64,000 nucleotides of DNA, taken from DLAJ01 sp023663615 (GTDB taxonomy: Bacteria; Bacillota; Clostridia; Lachnospirales; Lachnospiraceae). How positions within the stretch are numbered: the stretch's first letter is position 1; each line of letters starts with the position of its first letter. A program made the position numbers and the translations under genes. The notes under the pieces are model-generated. The model ran no database searches, had not been told where the DNA came from, and saw nothing but the letters and a program-made list of their open reading frames with translations. The stretch covers positions 30,390-94,389 of the forward strand of contig JAMPHA010000005.1 of assembly GCA_023663615.1 (NCBI GenBank), given 5' to 3'. Of the stretch, positions 58,501-64,000 are shown piece by piece.

Positions 58501-58677
58501 ACAAGGGAGGGCGAGCAGATCTACGAAGGCGAGCTTGCGTCCCTGAAGCGCTTTAAGGATGATGTGAAAGAAGTAAAAGAGGGCTTCGAGTGCGGTCTTG
58601 TTTTCGAGGGCTTTGACCAGATGAAGGAGCTGGATATGGTAGAGGCTTATGTGATGGTAGAAGTTCCGAGAACGTAA
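55564..58677 (+). CDS. infB: Translation initiation factor IF-2
   Basis: GTPase that places initiator tRNA on the ribosome. At 1037 residues it is long because of an N-terminal disordered region (about residues 45-430) made of KKxEKPAD-type repeats, then an Arg/Gly/Gln/Tyr-rich tract (RGGYGRPAPGRQGGYGSQ) and a charged coiled coil. The core begins with a second IF2_N domain (SLTIRELADKMKLQPSAIVK). The G domain has VMGHVDHGKTSLLDAIRKT (about residue 544), DTPGHEAF and NKMDKPNA, followed by domains II-IV. GGAGG precedes ATG 55564; the conserved AKQKVYELAKELGV confirms the start. Confidence 0.97.
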   Translation: MAKQKVYELAKELGVPSKDLVTLCEQNNIEVKNHMSAISEGQAAMLTSKIKKKPAAAEEKKAEKPDGGEKKAEKPADAEKKTEKPADTAAPSKEKQDAPSAAASEAGSAQKTAPGIGRAERGPAAAPKKKNIIVVSNPHNSKMPGSPQGQRGFGGGPDRRGNGQGRGITMQRPVNRPIRPLTPPSPTPSVNIVANPNKGQDMRRPANRPNPTDAADMAENRTREQQGAPNTAPAAQENRNAAAMPETRDHRDSRDNNRGYQQRPGQEYGRGAGSSDRAPMNGQGPRGQGGYNRGDRGDRGGAGRTDGFRGQAKQGGFGGYGTGGQRPAYRQDGARNTDGGGRGGYGRPAPGRQGGYGSQGSQRPYGGNDRFERGGEGKDARFGRKSQGGGSSFAPEASLKDQEKKRDEEKRRIEKDKRNKKELIYEEEQENLKGKRAGRFIKPEKKQEEQEEQIKVITLPESLTIRELADKMKLQPSAIVKKLFLQGKVVTVNQEISYEQAEEIAIEYEIICEKEEKIDVIAELLKEDEENVEDMTKRPPVICVMGHVDHGKTSLLDAIRKTNVIDKEAGGITQAIGAYTVTINDEKITFLDTPGHEAFTAMRMRGANATDIAVLVVAADDGVMPQTIEAINHAKAAGIEIIVAVNKMDKPNANMDRVKQELTEHELIPVDWGGSTEFVPVSAKTGMGISDLLETILLTADILELKANVNRRARGLVIEAQLDKGRGPVATVLVQKGTLQVGDYISAGASSGKVRAMIDDKGRRVKEATPSTPVEILGLNDVPNAGEIFIAHANDKEAKNFAETFVAQNKEKLLEDTKAKMSLDDLFNQIQAGNLKELNIIIKADVQGSVEAVKQSLLKLSNEEVVVKIIHGGVGAINESDVSLASASSAIIIGFNVRPDAQAKMSAEREGVDVRLYKVIYQAIEDVEAAMKGMLDPVFEEKIIGHAEVRQLFKASAIGNIAGSYVMDGYFQRGCKIRITREGEQIYEGELASLKRFKDDVKEVKEGFECGLVFEGFDQMKELDMVEAYVMVEVPRT

Positions 58678-58683
58678 GCGGGT

Positions 58684-58775
58684 TTAAGACCCGACCCGCA
58701 GGTTTGCGGCGATAAGGGTTAATGCTGCAGCGTCCAACGAACAGAGGCTTAAGCCCTAACTCGCAGGCTTGCGGC
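58684..58775. repeat. Two copies of a 27-bp direct repeat before rbfA
   Basis: TTAAGNCCNNACYCGCAGG followed by YTTGCGGC occurs at 58684-58710 and 58749-58775, with five differences. It lies in the 123-bp infB-rbfA gap. Confidence 0.7.
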
Positions 58776-58800
58776 AGACATGGAGGTTTAGGTAGTAAAG

Positions 58801-59187
58801 ATGAGAAAAAACAGCATCAAGAGCACGAGGATCAACGGGGAAGTGCGGCGTGTGCTTGCCGAGATCATCCGTTCGGAGATCAAAGATCCGCGTATTCCAC
58901 AGATGACGTCCGTTGTTGCGGTGGAAGTCGCGCCGGACTTAAAGACCTGTAAGGCATGGATCAGCGTCTTAGGAGACGAGGAGGCGGCGAAAAACGCGCT
59001 TGCGGGACTGCGCAGCGCGGAGGGGTATATCCGCAGCCAGCTCGCAAGACAGATGAATCTGCGCAATACACCCGAAATCCGTTTTATCATCGATCAGTCG
59101 ATTGCTTACGGCGTAAAAATGTCCAAAATGATCGACGAGGTAAACAGGGAATCCGGTACGCCCGGCGATGGGGGAGAGGAAGAATAA
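58801..59187 (+). CDS. rbfA: 30S ribosome-binding factor A
   Basis: KH-type factor for 16S rRNA 5'-end maturation and cold adaptation, 128 residues. Family signatures are RINGEVRRVLAEIIRSEIKD, PRIPQMTSVVAVEVAPDLKT and RSQLARQMNLRNTPEIRFII. GGAGG lies 13 nt upstream, which is wide spacing, but the product begins at the normal position. nrnA follows after 12 nt. Confidence 0.94.
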   Translation: MRKNSIKSTRINGEVRRVLAEIIRSEIKDPRIPQMTSVVAVEVAPDLKTCKAWISVLGDEEAAKNALAGLRSAEGYIRSQLARQMNLRNTPEIRFIIDQSIAYGVKMSKMIDEVNRESGTPGDGGEEE

Positions 59188-59199
59188 GGAGCGGTGCAT

Positions 59200-60153
59200 A
59201 TGGGGCGTTTAGAATTATCGGAGAGATATGATGCGGCGGAGCGTATCGGCATCAGCGGGCATGTCCGTCCGGACGGTGACTGTGTCGGCTCCTGCCTGGC
59301 GTATTATCTTTTTTTGAAAAAAAAATATCCGGATAAGCAGATTGAGCTTTTTCTGGAAAAGCCGGCGGACATTTACCGCTGTATCGGCGGATTTGACGAG
59401 ATCGACAGCACGTTTCCGGCGCGGGAGCCGTTCGACGTGTTTATCGCGCTGGACTGTTCCGCAGACCGGCTTGGAGAGGCGGAACCGTATTTTCGTTCCG
59501 CAAAGCGTACGGTGAATATCGACCATCACATCAGCAATGCAAACGGCTGCGGAATGGATAATGTGATCGACGCACAGGCGGGTTCCACGGCGGAGCTGGT
59601 CTATGAACTGATCGGAAAAGAGAATTTGGATGCGGAGATCGCAAAGGCGATCTATATCGGCATCATTCACGATACGGGCGTGTTTCATTATTCCTGCACG
59701 TCGCCGAAGACGCTCCGCATTGCGGCGGATCTGATCGAGTACGGCTTTGATTTTCCAAAGATCATCGACGAGACCTTTTATGAAAAGACCTATGTGCAGA
59801 ATCAGATTCTGGGCAGAGCGGTGCTGGAAAGCTTTTTGTTTATGGACGGCAGGTGCATTGTCGGCAGTGTCAGCCGCAAGACCATGGAATTTTACGGCGC
59901 CGAACCGAAAGACTTAGACGGGATCGTCAATCAACTGCGCATTACAAAAGGCGTGGAGGTCGCGATCTTTTTATATGAGACGGAAACGCTTACCTATAAG
60001 GTCAGTCTCCGCTCGTGCGGGGCGGTGGACGTCGCGAAGATCGCCGCATTCTTTGGCGGCGGCGGACATGTGCGCGCGGCAGGCTGTACGATGACGGGAA
60101 CGTTCCATGATGTCGTGAATAATCTTTCGGGGCAGATCGCAAAGCAGCTGTGA
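59200..60153 (+). CDS. nrnA: Bifunctional oligoribonuclease/PAP phosphatase NrnA (DHH family)
   Basis: DHH/DHHA1 phosphoesterase that degrades short RNAs and 3',5'-bisphosphate nucleotides, 317 residues. Metal-binding motifs are ISGHVRPDGDCVGSCLAYYL, ALDCSADRLG, NIDHHISNANGCG (DHH) and IGIIHDTGVFHYS. The DHHA1 part ends with the GGGGHVRAAGCTM motif. AAGGAG lies 8 nt before ATG 59200; GTG 59194 is too close. It sits in the conserved order rbfA-nrnA-truB. Confidence 0.95.
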   Translation: MGRLELSERYDAAERIGISGHVRPDGDCVGSCLAYYLFLKKKYPDKQIELFLEKPADIYRCIGGFDEIDSTFPAREPFDVFIALDCSADRLGEAEPYFRSAKRTVNIDHHISNANGCGMDNVIDAQAGSTAELVYELIGKENLDAEIAKAIYIGIIHDTGVFHYSCTSPKTLRIAADLIEYGFDFPKIIDETFYEKTYVQNQILGRAVLESFLFMDGRCIVGSVSRKTMEFYGAEPKDLDGIVNQLRITKGVEVAIFLYETETLTYKVSLRSCGAVDVAKIAAFFGGGGHVRAAGCTMTGTFHDVVNNLSGQIAKQL

Positions 60154-60201
60154 GGGGGAAATGCGTCTGCAAAGGCGGCAGACAGAAGAAAGAGGGCACA
60201 C

Positions 60202-61200
60202 ATGGACGGCATCATCAATGTATACAAGGAAAAGGGATATACTTCTTTTGATGTGGTCGCAAAACTGCGCGGCATCCTGAAAACAAAAAAGATCGGACAT
60301 ACGGGCACGCTCGATCCGGATGCGGAAGGCGTGCTTCCGGTCTGTGTCGGCAGCGCGACAAAGCTCTGCGACATGCTGACGGATAAGTCGAAGGAGTATA
60401 CGGCGGTGATGCGGCTTGGTATAACGACGGATACGCAGGATATGACGGGAAACGTGACTGCGACAGGGCAGGTGCCGGAGGATGAGGCGCTCATCCGGCG
60501 GGCGGCGTGCTCTTTTATCGGGGAGTACGATCAAATACCGCCGATGTATTCGGCTTTGAAAGTGGGCGGTCAAAAGCTTTGCGATTTGGCAAGACAGGGA
60601 AAAGTGGTCGAACGCGCCGCAAGGCGGGTGACGGTCCATGAGCTTACGGTCACGGAAGTAACGCCGCCGCTTGTGACGATGCATGTGCATTGCTCGAAGG
60701 GGACCTATATCCGGACGCTCTGTCAGGACATCGGGGAGAAGCTTGGCTGCGGCGGGTGCATGCAGAGCCTTGTCCGGACGCGTGTTTCGGAGTTTGTGCT
60801 GGAGGATGCAAAAACACTTTTGCAGATCGAGCGATTTCGCGATGAAGGAAGGCTGGCGGAATTGATTCTGCCCGTGGATTCCGTGTTTTTCGAATTGGAA
60901 CCCGTGCGGGTGAATAGAAGCGCCCAGCGGCTGTTGGATAATGGGAATCCGGTCCGTCTTGCGCAGACCGATGCAGGAATGCCGGAGCCCATGGCGGAGC
61001 CGGACAGGAACAGTATCACGTATGATGGAAACCGTGCAGGCGGGACAGGCAGTACGCAAAAGACAGAATGCGCGCGGCGCATAAAGGTTGCCGACGGCAC
61101 GCAGGTGCGGATGTATCACAGCGACGGGCGTTTTTGCGGCGTTTATGCGTATCGCAGCCAGAATCATACATTCCAGCCGGTAAAAATTTTCTTCCTGTAA
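60202..61200 (+). CDS. truB: tRNA pseudouridine(55) synthase
   Basis: Isomerises U55 in the T-loop of tRNAs. The catalytic Asp38 lies in HTGTLDPDAEGVLPVCVGSA. Other motifs are SKEYTAVMRLGITTDTQDMT, PPMYSALKVGGQKLCDLARQ and CSKGTYIRTLCQDIG. The C-terminal PUA-like domain is split by a ~25-residue Gly/Thr/Asn-rich insertion around EPMAEPDRNSITYDGNRAGG, so the 332 residues are slightly more than usual. ribF follows after 15 nt. Confidence 0.95.
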   Translation: MDGIINVYKEKGYTSFDVVAKLRGILKTKKIGHTGTLDPDAEGVLPVCVGSATKLCDMLTDKSKEYTAVMRLGITTDTQDMTGNVTATGQVPEDEALIRRAACSFIGEYDQIPPMYSALKVGGQKLCDLARQGKVVERAARRVTVHELTVTEVTPPLVTMHVHCSKGTYIRTLCQDIGEKLGCGGCMQSLVRTRVSEFVLEDAKTLLQIERFRDEGRLAELILPVDSVFFELEPVRVNRSAQRLLDNGNPVRLAQTDAGMPEPMAEPDRNSITYDGNRAGGTGSTQKTECARRIKVADGTQVRMYHSDGRFCGVYAYRSQNHTFQPVKIFFL

Positions 61201-61215
61201 AAAAGGGGGATCATT

Positions 61216-62139
61216 ATGAAGATCGTTACAGATACGCAATTTCATATGAGCGGCCCAAGCTGTGTTGCGGTCGGGAAGTTCGACGGCATTCATGTCGGAC
61301 ACCAAAAGCTGTTGGAGCAGGTGCTCATGGCAAAAGAGGACGGGCTTGCCGCGGTGGTCTTTACGTTTTCTCCGAGTCCGAATGCACTATTTACGGGGGA
61401 AACACAGGAGGAACTGACAACGCCTGCGGAGAAGCGGGCGCTGTTTGAGAAGATGGGCGTGGATGTGCTGTGGGAATTTCCGATGAACCGGCATACGGCG
61501 GCGATGGCGCCGGTTGCGTTTATCGAGCAGATTCTGGTAAACCAGTTGAGGGCGAAAGTGGTGGCGGCGGGAGCCGACGTCTCGTTCGGGCATAAAGGCG
61601 CGGGTGACATGGAGCTTTTGAAGCGCTATGCAAGGATTCACGGATTCGAGGTAGCGGAGATCGAAAAAGTATGCGTCGGAGGCGTGCCGGTCGGTTCGAC
61701 ACAGGTGCGCAACGAGGTGCGCGCGGGGCATATGGAGCAGGTGAAAAAACTGCTCGGACGCCCTTATACGTTCCGGGGAACGGTCCACCACGGCAATAAT
61801 CTGGGGAAAACGCTGGATATGCCGACGGTCAATCTGATCCCGGAGGAAGGGAAATTGTTTCCGCCGTTCGGCGTCTATTATTCCGATGTCAGAGTGGGGG
61901 ACCAAACCTACCGCGGTATTACCAATATCGGCAGAAAACCGACTGTTGCGGATGAGGGGGCTGTCGGCGTGGAAACCTATATCTATGACTTTGCGGAAGA
62001 AATATACGGGAGCGTTATAGAGGTGAAGCTGCTGTCCTATAAGCGGCCGGAGCAGCGTTTTGAGAGCGTGGACGCGTTAAAAGAGCAGCTTGCGAAAGAC
62101 CGCAGCGACGGACTTACCTTTTTTGGGTCTCATTTATGA
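61216..62139 (+). CDS. ribF: Bifunctional riboflavin kinase/FAD synthetase
   Basis: Makes FMN and FAD, 307 residues. The N-terminal nucleotidyltransferase half has VAVGKFDGIHVGHQKLLEQV, VVFTFSPSP and GADVSFGHKGAGDMELL. The C-terminal kinase half has GTVHHGNNLGKTLDMPTVNL and FPPFGVYYSDVRVGDQTYRG, then GVETYIYDF. AAGGGGG precedes ATG 61216. It ends the operon block here; rpsO, its usual successor, is not seen directly downstream. Confidence 0.96.
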   Translation: MKIVTDTQFHMSGPSCVAVGKFDGIHVGHQKLLEQVLMAKEDGLAAVVFTFSPSPNALFTGETQEELTTPAEKRALFEKMGVDVLWEFPMNRHTAAMAPVAFIEQILVNQLRAKVVAAGADVSFGHKGAGDMELLKRYARIHGFEVAEIEKVCVGGVPVGSTQVRNEVRAGHMEQVKKLLGRPYTFRGTVHHGNNLGKTLDMPTVNLIPEEGKLFPPFGVYYSDVRVGDQTYRGITNIGRKPTVADEGAVGVETYIYDFAEEIYGSVIEVKLLSYKRPEQRFESVDALKEQLAKDRSDGLTFFGSHL

Positions 62140-62230
62140 ACGAATGGGCTTGATTATTTTTCCGTTATCCCTTAATATAAGTAAGGGAAAGATGGAAGCA
62201 GGCGGACTGTAGTATAGAGGGACATCACGA

Positions 62231-63868
62231 ATGAACGCAGGTACTTTGTTGGCTTTGGCGGGCGGATTGGGACTTTTTCTGCTTGGTATGCGCCTAATGA
62301 GCGAGGGGATTGAGAAGGCAGCGGGAGCAAAGCTGCGTTCTATCTTGGAATTTTTCACGACAAACCGTTTTACCGGTATGCTTGTCGGCGTTGTCTTTAC
62401 CGGAATCATTCAGTCCTCATCCGCGTGTACGGTCATGGTCGTCAGCTTTGTCAACGCGGGACTGATGAACCTTTATCAGGCGGCGGGCGTGATTTTTGGT
62501 GCCAATATCGGTACGACAGTCACATCCCAGCTTGTTTCTTTCAACTTATCGGAGATCGCGCCGGTATTTCTTCTGATCGGCGTGCTGTTACTCATGTTTT
62601 CCCAAAATCGCAATATTACCAAATTCGCGGAGATCATTGTCGGTTTCGGCGTTCTTTTTTTGGGGTTGAACAACATGTCGCTGGCAATGAGCGGATTAAA
62701 AGAGAACCCGCATGTCGTGGAATTATTTGCCTCCCTGACGAATCCGTTTCTGGCGGTTTTACTCGGAACCGTTTTGACGGCGGTGATCCAGAGCTCTTCC
62801 GTGACAGTCAGCATTATGCTGCTCATGGCGAACCAGGGGCTTTTGGAGCTGCCGATCTGTATGTATATCATCCTCGGATGTAATATCGGCGCCTGCACGT
62901 CGGCGCTCTTAACTTCCATGACGGGAAATAAGGACGCAAAACGCGCGGCGATGATCCATTTTTCTTTTAATGTGATCGGGACGATCCTCATGTTCATCGT
63001 GCTGCAGATCGCGCTGGAGCCGATCATGGATGCGATTTATGCGGTTTCCGGCAATCCGGGACGTTTCGTGGCAAATACGCATACGATTTTTAAGGTGGTG
63101 CAGGTGCTCGTGCTCCTGCCGTTCTCCAGTCTGCTCGTGAAGCTGACCTATCTGCTCGTTCCGGGCAAGGACGAGAAAGTGGATGACAGGGAGAGCTATC
63201 AGCTCAAATATATCGGCGACCATACGGTATTTAATCCCGCGACTGCGGTTGTCGGCGCGACGAAGGAGCTGGAGCGCATGGTATCGCTGGCAGGAGAAAA
63301 TTTGAACCGCGCGATGAATGCGCTCATTACGCTTGACAAAGAAGATATTGACAAGGTATATGAAGTGGAAAAGAACATCAATTTCCTGAATCATGCCATT
63401 ACCGATTATCTTGTGAAGATCAATCAGACGACGCTGCCGATCGAGGACCGCAAAAATATCGGCGCGCTGTTCCATGTGGTGAATGATATTGAGCGGATCG
63501 GCGATCATGCGGAAAACGTGGCGGACGCGGCGGTGCGGAGAAGTGAGACCGGCGTGACGTTCAGCAAGAGCGCACAGCGGGAAATGGGAGAAATGCTGGA
63601 TATGGTGAACACGCTTGTCCGGTTTTCCGTGGAAATGTTTACGACGGGTGAAGAAGAACACTTGGAGGACATTCTGCATCTGGAGGATGCGATCGACGAA
63701 AAAGAGCGCGAATTGCAGCGGCTTCATGTCGAGCGTCTGACGCGCAACGAGTGTACCCCTGAGGCGGGCATGATCTTTTCCGATGTGATCTCCGGTTTGG
63801 AGCGCGTGGCGGACCATGCGACGAACATCGCATTTTCGGTTCTGGCAAGCGAACCGGAAGGCGTGTAA
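62231..63868 (+). CDS. Na/Pi cotransporter family protein with C-terminal PhoU domain
   Basis: A 545-residue sodium/phosphate cotransporter (NptA/YjbB type). The inverted-repeat membrane part holds the two QSSS motifs, FTGIIQSSSACTVMVVSFVN and TAVIQSSSVTVSIMLLM, each followed by a gated segment (GVIFGANIGTTVTSQLVSFN; ILGCNIGACTSALLTSMTG). From about residue 340 a PhoU-like helical domain is cytoplasmic (ALFHVVNDIERIGDHAENVA; DVISGLERVADHATNIAFSV). The protein may import or export phosphate. The start at ATG 62231 is supported by the canonical N-terminus rather than a strong ribosome site. Confidence 0.93.
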   Translation: MNAGTLLALAGGLGLFLLGMRLMSEGIEKAAGAKLRSILEFFTTNRFTGMLVGVVFTGIIQSSSACTVMVVSFVNAGLMNLYQAAGVIFGANIGTTVTSQLVSFNLSEIAPVFLLIGVLLLMFSQNRNITKFAEIIVGFGVLFLGLNNMSLAMSGLKENPHVVELFASLTNPFLAVLLGTVLTAVIQSSSVTVSIMLLMANQGLLELPICMYIILGCNIGACTSALLTSMTGNKDAKRAAMIHFSFNVIGTILMFIVLQIALEPIMDAIYAVSGNPGRFVANTHTIFKVVQVLVLLPFSSLLVKLTYLLVPGKDEKVDDRESYQLKYIGDHTVFNPATAVVGATKELERMVSLAGENLNRAMNALITLDKEDIDKVYEVEKNINFLNHAITDYLVKINQTTLPIEDRKNIGALFHVVNDIERIGDHAENVADAAVRRSETGVTFSKSAQREMGEMLDMVNTLVRFSVEMFTTGEEEHLEDILHLEDAIDEKERELQRLHVERLTRNECTPEAGMIFSDVISGLERVADHATNIAFSVLASEPEGV

Positions 63869-63952
63869 CAGAAACTGCCGCCAGCAGGACATGGACAGGG
63901 AAGCCGCCGGAAAACTGCTGCCTCAAAACGTGCGGCACATTAAAAATAGTAC

Positions 63953-63981
63953 TTGCATATCGTGACGGCAGATGATATATT
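63953..63981 (+). promoter_or_regulatory. Promoter reading out of the window
   Basis: TTGCAT (63953-63958), 17 bp and TATATT (63976-63981). The gene it serves lies beyond the right edge; rpsO would be the usual neighbour of this cluster (inference). Confidence 0.55.
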
Positions 63982-64000
63982 CATGTTATAAAAAAGCTGT

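Noticed and set aside
59971..61305. A 444-codon open frame on the minus strand.
   Set aside because: It lies antisense to truB and the ends of nrnA and ribF, which are certain genes, and its product has no recognisable features.

Overview
The window looks like a chromosomal segment of a gut Clostridia of the Lachnospiraceae type (inference). Supporting signs are the Firmicutes gene orders dprA-topA-codY, dgt-dnaG-rpoD-trmK-nif3 and rimP-nusA-rnpM-ylxQ-infB-rbfA-nrnA-truB-ribF, a moderately GC-rich composition with AGGAGG-type ribosome sites, a bile salt hydrolase, and tandem YPDV-repeat secreted proteins. No tRNA, rRNA, CRISPR array, intact transposase or prophage was seen.

Layout. 0-4.7 kb holds dprA (cut by the left edge), a MuF-C-like remnant, topA and codY. 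4.8-9.6 kb holds a pilus/secretion ATPase and platform protein followed by a cyclic-di-GMP phosphodiesterase fused to a redox-type domain. 9.8-18.9 kb is accessory: an ECF-like sigma factor with a long extension, an SdpI/PadR/DUF1700 operon, a DUF4143 ATPase, an acyltransferase, a secreted transglutaminase and a DUF4125 protein, with several tandem repeats between them. 19.1-29.2 kb is mostly housekeeping: glyA, a lipid kinase/PAP2 pair, dgt-dnaG-rpoD-trmK and nif3. A GNAT, a broken DUF4160 and DUF2442 split trmK from nif3. 29.3-45.8 kb is mixed: a large anchored repeat/beta-propeller protein, a damaged PIN toxin locus, rnpB, ogt, a candidate type I toxin-antitoxin locus, bile salt hydrolase, patatin, Nudix, an S41 protease, a nucleoside kinase, a GNAT, a trypsin-like protease, a zinc macrodomain protein and a MATE pump. 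45.9-50.7 kb is a metal-related cluster of two COG0523 GTPases, a membrane protein and an AAA+ ATPase. 51-53 kb holds a CarD-family regulator and a response regulator with an HD-GYP output. 53-62 kb is the translation and transcription operon, followed by a Na/Pi cotransporter.

Themes. Cyclic-di-GMP appears three times: a tandem MshEN motif in the pilus ATPase, an EAL enzyme next to it, and an HD-GYP response regulator. Short repeated elements are frequent: a double-hairpin element that begins at stop codons (three copies), a MITE-like inverted repeat (two copies) and several small tandem repeats. The most interesting accessory locus is at 34.17-34.55 kb. There a small hydrophobic peptide gene on the minus strand faces a convergent short RNA, shares a bidirectional terminator with it, and both transcripts would begin with the same stem-loop. 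All starts, promoters and functions come from reading the sequence; no database search was run.
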